Below, in pieces: positions 43,201-55,200 of a DNA stretch of 64,000 nucleotides; the first letter of the stretch is position 1, and each line of letters starts with the position of its first letter. Under the pieces are notes generated by a model that saw only the letters and a list, made by a program, of their open reading frames with translations, had not been told where the DNA came from and searched no databases. Source of the DNA: Haematobia irritans (taxonomy: Eukaryota; Arthropoda; Insecta; Diptera; Muscidae). Position numbers and translations under genes: made by a program. The stretch is from assembly GCF_050003625.1 (NCBI RefSeq), contig NC_134397.1, positions 266,284,070-266,348,069 of the forward strand, read 5' to 3'.

Positions 43201-46200
43201 TGTTCACAGACAGACGGACGGACGGACAGACAGACATGGTTATATCGACTCAGGGACCCACCCTGAGCATTATTTCCAAAGACACCATGTGTCTATCTCG
43301 TCTCCTTCTGGGTGTTACAAACATATGCACTAACTTATGATACCCTGTTCCACAGTGTGGCGCAGGGTATAAAAAAAACTTCCTGTGTAGAATATCTTTG
43401 GGAGGACATTTGTGGAAGTGCTTTTAAGTTGTGCCTTTAGAACAATTTCCAAATTTTTTTGCTGGAATGTTATTTAAATCTAGTGAAGTTTTAAGGCAAG
43501 TTCAAAAAGTGAGTTTATGATTTATCGGTCGATATTAGATGTATAGGAAAATTTAAGCAATTTTTAAAAGTTTTTTTTTATTTTTTTTGGCGTTTTGGCA
43601 ATTTTTTCTCACATCGGAAAATATTGATATAATTAACTTTTTAAACATTTTTTTTTTAATTTTTATTAAAAATGTATTTCAAACAATCAATTGTTAATCC
43701 AAATAAAAACTCTAAGCCAATTCAGAAAGTACTTGAAAATAGTTACCTTTTTTTAATTAAAAAATTAATTGAGTTTTGCAATCAACATCAAGTAAATTTT
43801 TAATTGAACCAATTAAAAAATGAATTGAAGTTTGCTAATGAAATCAATTAATTTTTTAATTAATTTTTTTTCTATGTCCAATTAAAACTGTGATTGATAC
43901 TATCATTTTCGTGATTGAAGACATTTCAATTAAACAATTAATTGGATCAATTAATTTCGTGATTGAATCAGAAAAAAAATGTTTGTATGTGTGGGTTTTT
44001 CCACGTGATAACTTTAAAAAAATTTAATTTTACACAATTTTGGATGAAAAATAACAAAAATAACTTAAATTTTTCGCCTCGGTATTTTTGAAACGAACAC
44101 TTATTTTATTTTTTTCGAAACGAACACTTTTGACATTTACAACCGTGATACATAGTTGCTACATTTTCGTAAATCGAAAAGAATCTCCGATTGTAGAAAA
44201 TTTACACCTTGAATTCGGAATACATAAGGTCTGTTCGCGTACTTTTCCAGTAAAAAATATCCAGTAAAAACCATAGACAATAGATGTTATATAGATAGGC
44301 CATGTGTCTCTTTAAAAAAAATGTGTCAGTTCCAAAAATTAATTTTCTGACATTTCGTTTTGATTTTTTCTAAAGAGTCAGTCCCAAATATTAATTTTCG
44401 TGCATTTGCTTTTGTGTTGCTCGTAAAGAGCAATGCTGCTCAAAATTAAATTTCGTATTTTCGCGGTTTTGGTCACAATTTTTTGTTCAAATATGAACTT
44501 TTAATATATTAATTTATTTATAAATCCTCTGGTGCATCATAAACGTTCTAATTTTGTGTAATATTGGCATACTACAAAATGGAAAACGAAAGAGATTGTA
44601 AGCGTGCTCTTATTTTTCTCGTTTATTCTTAATCTTCGGAACTGTCAAACATAGTTTGACACCCATGGCCCATCTATGTATTATAAGGTCTATGGTAAAA
44701 ACTAGCAAGAGAGTAAGAGTGTATTTTACTCTCTTCGCTTAAAAGTGCTGATAAGTACTCGAACGGCATCCAGTGCACATTCAAATTTTCAGCTTCTAAA
44801 ATATTAAGAATAAAAAACGGATTTTCTTTTTTTTTTAACTTCCAATTGCAGTTGCGGGACACGTACATTTTATTGGGGCTTTGTTTGTTATCAACAACTA
44901 GCTGGCAACGTATGCTATAGTTTGCAAGATTTTACTGGGGAAAAAAACTCTAGCAAATACTTGCAATTTCTCTAGCTCTTAACTGTCAAATGTAGTCTCT
45001 CTCCGGCTCTTTTTTGTAGACTTTTTGTGATAATTATCAAAAATTATCGGGTCCTCGAACGGAGCTATAGTGGCACTAATTTGTTTTCGATTGATGTTGT
45101 TATCGATACGAATTACATAGTAACCCCTCTGAACCGATTTCAATTTAAATTTTGAATGCATAATAAGAATTTTAACCCTAACCAGTCATCCGTCGTCAAA
45201 ATGACGACGCGTAATTTAATTTTCGATAAATTTAAGTTACACTAATTCTACCATTTTATGAATTTTGGTTTTATATATAATTAAAAAAAAATTTTTTTGA
45301 ATAAGAAAATAAACTCGATTTTGGTTCTGATTTTTGCACACGATGTATGAAACTAACCGTAGTCCAGATATTTTCTGAAGGGTGCTAAGCCCTCCCTTAG
45401 AGGCCTTTCTACGCTTATGTATCGAGGACATAGGGGAGCTACTTTGCGATTTTATATTATTAAAGAATATTATTGGAAAATCCTTTAGTACTAATGGTCT
45501 TTCATAAATTTTCGTACACAGAAAAAAAATATCACCAAAATATTTCCAATTAAAAAGTTAATTGAAGTTGAAAATCTTTTCAATTAATAAATTAATTGAT
45601 ACAATTAACTTTTTAATCATGATAGAAACATTAAGTTAATTAAGTCAATGGTTGAAAATTTTAAATTTTTAATTAAATAATTAATTTATACAATTAAATT
45701 TTTAATCAAATTCGGAAGACTAATTCAGTTACAAAAAGCGCTGTTTTTTGTTTAATTTTTAATTAAAAATGTATTTCAAACAATCATTTGTTAATCCAAA
45801 TAAAACCTCTAAGCCAATTCAGAAAGTAATTAAAAATAGTTACTTTTTAATTAATAAATTAATTGAGTTTTGCAATCAACATCAATTAAATTTTTAATTG
45901 AATCAATTAAAAATTTAATTGAAATTTGCTTAAAAAATCAATTAATTTTTTAATTAAATTTTTTTTTCTATGCCCAATTAAAACTGTGATTGATACTATC
46001 ATTTTCGTGATTGAAGACATTTCAATTAAAAAATTAATTGCATCAATTAATTTAGTGATTGAATAAAAAAAAAAAAAAAATTTTTGTGTGTACGAAATGA
46101 CTCAATTGAAATTGCTATTATTCTCAATGTGATGATATTAGATCTTGCCTTTTGCTTCGTATATCCCATATAGAGGCAGATCTATCAAACGATCCTGTTA

Positions 46201-49200
46201 AGAGCATATTTCCATCTCGGCTAAAACGACAATTTATCACTTCAGCTCCATGATGGTTTAATGTTTGTAATTCTTGTGTTGACTCGACATGAAATATACG
46301 GGCTGTACCATCCATAGATGCCGTGCATATTGTCTCGCTGTTGATCGGCTGAAATTCGGCTGATACAATTTCGGCAGTGTGACCAATTAAAGTACTACGG
46401 CACTGTCCAGACAAGGGACACCATATTTTGGCAGTGTTGTCAAAAGATCCTGTAACTATGCGATCACTGAAAAGAAATAATAAAAAAAACCTAGGTTAGG
46501 TTAGGTATAGGGACAATTTTTTATTTGAGGTTAACTTAGTCTATTCAGTCCATCTTCATGTAAACTTTGTTTTTGAGTCAACAATATACAATACAATATC
46601 CCGTGTGATGTTTCCCCATCATTATTAGATCTGTTCGCGTACTTTTCCAGTAAAAACAAACAAACAGTAAGAGTGTATTTTACTCTCTTTGTTTAAAATT
46701 GCTGAAAAGTACACGAACGTTTTCCAGTAACTAATTGCACATTCAAAATTTCAAATGCTAAAACATTAAGAACAAAAAAACGAATCCTGCTTATTTAACT
46801 TCCAATCGTAGTTGCCGAACATGTACTCAATAATCAGCTGGCAACGTATGATATGGTTTGAAAGATTTTACTGGGGGAAAAGTCTCTAGCAAAAACTTGC
46901 AATTTCTCTATCTCATAACTGTCAAATGTAGTATCTCTCCGGTTCTCTTTTGCTGGCTTTTAGGTATAAACGAACGACTTCCAGTAACAGGTTGGCTGAT
47001 AAGTCCCCGGTCTAACAAAGAAAAACACATTTTTTTTGTCAAAATTCGTTTTTATTATTCAACATAGTTCCCTTCAAGAGCGATACAGCGATTATAACGA
47101 CCTTCCAATTTTTTGATACCATTTTTGTAGTACTCCTTCGGTTTTGCCTTAAAATAGGCCTCAGTTTCGGCGATCATCTCTTCATTGCAGCCAAATTTTT
47201 TCCCTGCGAGCATCCTTTTGAGGTCTGAGAACAAGAAAAAGTCGCTGGAGGCCAGATCTGTAGAATACGGTGGGTGGGGAAGCAATTCGAAGCCCAATTC
47301 ATGAATTTTTTTATCAAAACACGAAATTCTTTTTTTTTTTCAATTTTTTCACAATAATAAAATTTGCTTCACAAAAGACGCTCTATCTCACAAACTAATT
47401 GACTTACAAACGTCAAATTTTGACACGAATTATTTGAAGGTTGGTACTATATAAAAATAATATGCATTTAATACTAGCGACGACATCTACGTGTCAGACC
47501 GGGGACTTATCAGCCAACATGTAAAAAATTTGTGATAATTATCAAAAATTTTCGGGTTCTCGAACGGAGCTATTATCCCGTAACTTTGCCTTGCAGAATG
47601 TAATCATATCATAAAACTTATATTGGTTTGACACATTTACTATAAAGAGCACGTGTAGTTTGAAAGTTGCTATATAATATAGGAATAGAATAAGTCCACA
47701 GAGAAAATATTTTTATATAGAAAAGTTAATGGTTTATAATAACCTACAAAATACAAAATTTTTTTATTTCCAAACGAAATTTTGGGCCAACTAACATCAT
47801 CTTGTAACTCACTCTCTCTCTCAGTGGAAACATTTTTGTCTGAAAGAAAAAACATTATTTTTCTTATAAACAATTTAATAATAGTCCCAAAAAATGTTTC
47901 CTTTTTCCTGGATAATTAAATTTTCCCAACATACCATTTGCTCTGGTATAAAGAATGAATAAGGAATGTAGTAAATATCCGATTTTATATAATTTTCAAA
48001 TTTTACATTTTGCGAACCATCCGTTTGGTAAGCCAACCACGGTTGCCACTCGATCCAAAAATAATCTACCAATATTTTAAGAAAATTTTACCAAAAAAAC
48101 TACCAAATAAATAAATCTTATTTTGAAGTTTTTGATTTTTATAGAAAATTTTTTCGAAATTTTATTTCTATAGAAAATTTTGTCAACATTTTATTCCAAG
48201 CGAAAATTTTGTCAAAATTTTATTCCAAAAGAAAATTTTGTCAAAATTTTATTCCTAGAAAAAAAAAATTGTCAAAATTGTATCCTATAGAAAATTTTAT
48301 TCCCATAAAAAATTTTGTCCGATAGAAAATTTTGTTACTTTTTCCTATAAAAAATTTTATACTACAGAATATTTTGTCAAAATTTTAATACTATAGAAAA
48401 TTTTGTTAAAATTTTATTCCTATAAATTTGTCAAAACTTTATTTGTATAATTTTCCCAACATCATTCCCATATGATTCGTTTAGCTCTTACCATTTGCTT
48501 TGGTATAATACCAAGAATGCGACAGTTAATCCGATTTCATATAATTTTTAATTTTACATTTTGCCCGGACCCGAACCATACGCTCGAACGAATGCGTTTG
48601 GTAAGCCAACCATGATTGCCACTCGATCCAAAAATAATCTATTAAAATTTGAAGAAAATTTTACCAAAAAACTACCAAATAAAAACCTGATTTTTAAGTT
48701 TTTGATCCATATAGAAAATTTTGTCAAAATTTTATTTCAATAGAAAATTTTGTCAAAATTTTATTTCAATAGAAAATTTTGTCAAAATTTTATTTCAATA
48801 GAGAATTTTTGCAAACATTTTTTCTATAGAAATTTTTTAAAAAGTTTTTTTTTCTATAGAAAATTTTGTCAATATCTTTTTCATATTGAAAATTTTGTCA
48901 ACTAAAGAAGATTTTGACAAAATTGTATTCCTACAAAAATTTTTCAAAATTTTATGCCTAAAGGAAAATTTGTCAAAATTTTATTCTTTTTATTCTTAAG
49001 CTATAAAGTATATATATTCTTGATCAGGGAGAAATTCTAAGACGATATAACGATGTCCGTCTGTCCGTCTGTCTGTCTGTCTGTCTGTCTGTTGTAATCA
49101 CGCTACAGTCTTCAATAATGAAGCAATCGTGCTGGAATTTTGCACAAACTCGTCTTTTGTCTGCAGGCAGGTCAAGTTCGAAGATGGGCTATATCGGTCC

Positions 49201-52200
49201 AGGTTTTGATATAGTCCCCATATAAACCGACCTCCCGATTTGGGGTCTTGGGCTTATAGAAATCGTAGTTTTTATCCAATTTGCCTGAAATTTGAAACCT
49301 AGAAGTATTTTATGACCATAAAGAGGTGTGCCAAAAATGGTGAGTATCGGTCCATGTTTTGATATAGCCCCCATATAGACCGATCTCCTGATTTTATTTC
49401 TTGGGCTTATAGAAACCGCAGTTTTTATTCAATTTATCTGAAATTGGAAATCTAAAGGTACTGTAGGACCACAAATACGTGTGCCAAAAATTGTGAGTAT
49501 CGGTCCATATTTTGGATAGCCCCCATATAGACCCATCTCCCGATTTTACTTCTTGGGCTTATAGAAACCGCAGTTTTTATTCAATTTACCTGAAATTGGA
49601 AATCTAGAGGTACTGTAGGACCACAAATACGTGTGCCAAAAATTGTGAGTATCGGTCCATATTTTGGTATGGCCCCCATATAGACCCATCTCCCGATTTT
49701 ACTTCTTGGGCTTATAGAAACCGCAGTTTTTATTCAATTTACCAGAAATTGGAAATCTAGAGGTATTGTAGGACCACAAATATGTGTGCCAAAAATTGTT
49801 AGTATCGGTCCATGTTTTGGTATGGTCCCCATATAAAAAGTCGTCCCGATTTGGGGTCTTGAGCTTATAGAAACCGTAGCTTTTATCCAATTTGTCTGAA
49901 ATTGGAAACCTAGAGGTATTTTAGGACCATAAAGAGGTGTGCCGAAAATGGTGAGTATCGGTCCATATTTTGGTATAGCCCCCATATAGACCGATTTCCC
50001 GATTTTATTTCTTGAGCTTCTAGAATCCGAAGTTTTTATCCTATTTGCCTGAAATTGGAAATCTAGAGGTATTTTCGGGTCATAAAGAGGTGTGCCGAAA
50101 ACGGTGAGTATCGGTCCATATTTTAGTATAGCCCCCATAAGAACGATCTCCCGATTTAACTCCTTGGGTTTCTAGAAACCGTAGTTTTTATCTGATTTGC
50201 TTGAAATTGTAAATATTCTGGTATTTTAGGCTCACAAAAACGTGTATCGGATTAAGTTTTTATCGGTCCATTTGGTAATGCCTCCATATAGACCGACTTC
50301 ACTTCTTGAGGGTGTAGAAGACGCACTGATCATGAAAATTGCTTGAAACTCAATGTAAAATTTCCAGATTTTACTTCTACAGATTTAAGATTTCAAATCA
50401 AGACGTTATTTTATAATTTTCTTGCACACTTACAAGACATGTTAACGATTCCTCTATAACTCGAACAAAAATGGTTCTTATAAATCCAGAATATGATATA
50501 GTCCTCATAGGTGAAATCCTTAAATTTATCTTCGGGAAGTGTCCTCAAGTCCTCAATCCCTCCTGACATTTCAAAGGAAACCCTAATATTTGGTTCATGG
50601 TGGTGGGTATTTAAGATTCGGCCCGGCCGAACTTACTGCTGTATATACTTGTTTAATTTATTCCTAGCGAAATTTTTGTCAAAATCTTATCCTATAGACA
50701 ATTTTGTTAAAATTTTATTCCTATAATTTTTTTTTTCAATTTATTCCTAGCGAAAATTTGTCACCATTTTATTCCTATAAAAAAATTGTATCCTACACTG
50801 AAAAAACAGTGAACCCACCAGGAAGAAAACTTTCGGTTAATTTTTTTTAGAAAATTTTAACTAAACAGTATTACTAACGCTAGCATCACGTCGATATCAC
50901 AAAAACAAGTATATACAGCACTAAGTTCGGCCGGGCCGAATCTTAAATACCCACCACCATGAACCAAATATTAGGGTTTCCTTTGAAATTTCAGGAGGGA
51001 TTGAGGACTTGAGGACACTTCCCGAAGATAAATTTAAAGATTTCACCTATGAGGACTATATCAGATTCTGGATTTATAAGAACCATTTTTGTTTGAGTTT
51101 TAGAGGAATCATTAACATCTCTTGTAAGTGTGCAAGAAAATTATAAAATAACGTCTTGCTTTGAAATCTTAAATCTGTAGATTTTCACCCGAGAAGTATC
51201 TGAAATCTGAAAATTTTACATTGAGTTTCAAGCAATTTTCATGATCAGTGCGCCTTCTATACCCTCAAGAAATTAAGTCGGTCTATATGGAGGCATTACC
51301 AAAAGGACCGATAAAAACTTAATCCGATACACGTTTTTGGGAGCCTAAAATAATATTTACAATTTCAGGCAAATCGCATAAAAACTACGGATTCTAGAAA
51401 CCCAAGAAGTAAAATCGGGATATCGGTCTATATGGGGGCTATACCAAAACATGGACCGATACTCACCATTTTTGGCACACGCCTTTATGGTCCTCAAATA
51501 CCTTCAAATTTCCAATTTCAGACAAATTGTATTTAAGCTACGGATTCTATAAGCCCAAGACCCCAAATCGGGAGGTCGTTTTATATGGGGACCACACCAA
51601 AACATGGACCGATACTCACAATTTTTGGCACACGTATTTGTGGTCCTACAATACCTCTAGATTTCCAATTTCAGGTAAATTGAATAAAAACTGCGGTTTC
51701 TATAAGCCCAAGAAGTAAAATCGGGAGATCGGTCTATATGGGGGCTATACCAAAATTGGACCGATACTCACCATTTTCGGCACACATCTTTATGGTCTTA
51801 AAATACCACTAGATTTCCAATTTCAGGCAAATAGGATAAAAACTTCGGATTCTAGAAGCCCAAGAATTAAAATCGGGAAATCGGTTTATATGGCGGCTAT
51901 ACCAAATATGGACCGATACTTGCCATTTTCGGCACACCTCTTTATGATCCTAAAATACCACTAGATTTCCAATTTCAGACAAATTGGATAAAAACTACGG
52001 TTTCTATAAGCCCAAGACCCCAAATCGGGAGGTCCTTTTATATGGGGACCATACCAAAACATGGACCGATACTCACAATTTTTGGCATACGTATTTGTGG
52101 TCCTACAATACTTCTAGATTTCCAATTTCAGGTAAATTGAATAAAAACTGCGGTTTCTATAAGCCCAAGAAGTAAAATCGGGAGATCGGTCTATATGGGG

Positions 52201-55200
52201 GCTATACCAAAACATGGACCGATACTCACCATTTTTGGCACACCCCTTTATGGTCATAAAATACCTCTACATTTCTAATTTCAGGCAAATTGGATAAAAA
52301 CTACGATTTCTATAAGCCCAAGACCCCAAATCGGGAGGTCGGTTTATATGGGGACTATATCAAAACCTGGACCGATATAGCCCATCTTCGAACTTGACCT
52401 GCCTGCAGACAAAAGACGAGTTTGTGCAAAATTTCAGCGCGATTGCTTCATTATTGAAGACTGTAGCGTGATTACAACAGACAGACAGACAGACGGACAG
52501 ACGGACATCGTTATATCGTCTTAGAATTTCTCCCTGATCAAGAATATATATACTTTATATAGTCGGAAATCGATATTTCGATGCGTTACAAACGGAATGA
52601 CAAACTTATTATACCCCCGTCACCATTCTATGGTGGTGGGTATAATAAGTAAATATTTTTCGACAAATTCAAGAAAATTTATTGAGTGTATAGAAAATTT
52701 GGTCAAAATTTTATTCCTACACCCAAAGAAATTTGTTAGTAAGGACAGCAGAAAAGTCTGCTAAAACAGCAGAAAGTCTGCTGAAAAAGGGGCAGCAGTC
52801 ACTGTTTGCTGAAATAGCAAACATTCCCTGCTATTTTTTAAGCTCGATTAGACTAAAACATGTTTTATTTTGGCAAAAATGTCAACTTTGGAGCTATCCT
52901 AACAGAATTAACACAATATTTTATGAATATCTATAGTATTTGACCAAAAATCTAAATATTTATCGAATTGAGGTATAACAGCAAACAAAATGTTTGCTGA
53001 TCGTATTTAGGAGCTTGTAAGTATATTACTGAGCAAAAATATACCAAAAACTACTTTTGGTTCTTAAATATGCTTTAGGGAAAATTTTATAACCTAAAAA
53101 TTTTATAAATTGTTGTTCATTAGGCCCTGAAGTACAAAAATATAACAGCAGACATCGACTGCTGTTTTTAGCAGACTTTTTTCTATGAGTGTATAGAAAA
53201 TTTTGTCAAAATTTTATTCCCATAGAAAATTTTGGCAAAGTTTTATACCTGTAAAAAATTTTATCAACATTCAACATCAACAAATTTGTCAAAATTTTAT
53301 TTCTAGACAAAATTTTGTCAAAATTTTATTCCAGAGAAATTTTTGCCAAAATTTTATTTCGATAGATAATTTTGTAAAAATTTTATTTTGATAGAAAAAG
53401 TTATAGAATTCTACCAATCTACCAAGCAGTAAAAAAATCTACCATTTTTGTCCGGATTCGAACCACGGACCAATATCCACTGGGTCATGTAGCTCGTATA
53501 CTGATTAACACACAAATATCGTTGTAGCCATCAGCACACACATAACGAATATAGCTAAGCATGTCTATTTATAGACCAGTGTGCTATGCACACACAAGCG
53601 CATTTAAAGACACTTCGTTTAAACGTATGATGCTCCATTTCTTTCATTTATACCTTTTCTTAAATGAACCACAAAAATGACAATCGTATATATCCGTAAG
53701 ACTAAACTGACTATCTTTTTTGTGATGTAATTGGAGAGTTTGTCTTACCATTTGGGAAAATTGAAGGCGACCGAAAAGACAACATTATCATGCTCTGCCA
53801 GCACATGTTCGACATTTCCATTGTGCGTGTTGATGAGGCGACACGTTCTATCGTAGCTTCCGGTTAAACAACGTTCTCCGCTCCTATCAAATGCCACATT
53901 AGTCAATGGCAGGATGTGCGTGTCGAGTCGCGTGTGCAGATAGAATTTTTTCTTAGTGGGCTCTTGCAGTTTACGTTGCAGCTTAGCAATGGCTTTCCGC
54001 AGGACACCATTGACAGTATCTGTATCACGAATAGCCTGTTTTCCATGGGCTGGTACACGAGAGGATGAAGACAATGACGAGGAAGAGTTGTTTCTGGTAT
54101 AGGTTTTACGTTTGCTTAATGTTCCCGATGATGTTTGTTCATCTGGCTGGAGTTTTTGGTTTTGCCCTTGTTGTTGACTTTCATTGTCATGGTCTCTTAG
54201 AAGTAGATTACGTGCCACATCATTTGGATTGGAACTGCAAATGAATAAGGAACATCAATGAGAGGAATGTGTGTGGGTGGGCATAAGCATATGAGGACAT
54301 GTGACGCTATCAATATGGGCCCCATGAAAATGAAACTCCAAATCTATGTGAAGTAAAGCCACAAAATATTAACGACATGAGCCCCAAACCTCAAATGAGA
54401 CAGGGCCACAAATGTGGGGGCGACGCCTAATAATGGATATGAGTCCCATGCAAATGAACCCCACCAAAATGTAACTGAAGCATGAAAATCAACCCCAAAT
54501 TAAAATTAGGGCTCATTTTCACTTTTAATGTAAAAGACCGTGTGAAAATAAACCCTAACTGATGGGAAAAATATTAAGTCTTAAAAAAATTAAATTTCGA
54601 AATACTCCACCACATGACTTGGAGGTATGAGAATGGGCACCAAATGAGCCCCAAAACTCAAATGAAACAGGGCGCCAAATGTAGGACGACACTTCACAAT
54701 GAATATGAGCCCCAACAAAATGTACATGTAGGATGAAAATCGAGGCCAAAGCAAATTTAGGGTTTATTTTCGCATCTGATTTAAAAGATGTTCTGAATAA
54801 GAGCGCTAACTGATGGAAAATTAAATATGTGCTACTAAAAGTAGCAAGTAGGATTTGACTATTCCAGTATACGAAAATAGGCCCCACTTGAAAACGAAGC
54901 GCAATCCAAAAAAGGAAATTGGGATTTATTTTCATTTGAAATAATTGGGATTATATTCATAATGCAAACGGGCCCCAAAAATATAATGGAGTTACTCAGC
55001 ACAAAAACATAAAAATTTGGCGTTTTCGTGTTTCATATTTTTTTCATGGATCCCATATTTCTAGCTCCCACATTTTTATGTTTTTTGGTGTGTAACTTTA
55101 TTTTATGATCAAATCCCAGAAAGCGAAAATAGGCCCCACTTGAAAAGGAAGCGCTATCGAAAAATTAGGGCTTATTTTCACGTCTGATTTAAACAATTTT

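Larger units (their letters stand above)
46628..47572 (+). mobile_element. Family F element, copy 2, with nested Himar1-like deletion derivative
   Basis: Same blocks as 44229-45070 in the same order. The tail (tttgtgataattatcaaaaa) resumes at 47530 after the nested mariner. Confidence 0.6.

Noticed and set aside
50904..52650. Helitron identity for the 153-bp-unit families, based on a 3' foldback
   Set aside because: The foldback is present, but the expected 5' TC and 3' CTRR ends and insertion between A and T could not be shown; an empty-site comparison would decide. Left unclassified.
54555..54935. 126-residue hydrophobic frame on the - strand in Daw1 intron 2
   Set aside because: It lies in duplicated low-complexity intron sequence and has no recognisable domain or splice context.
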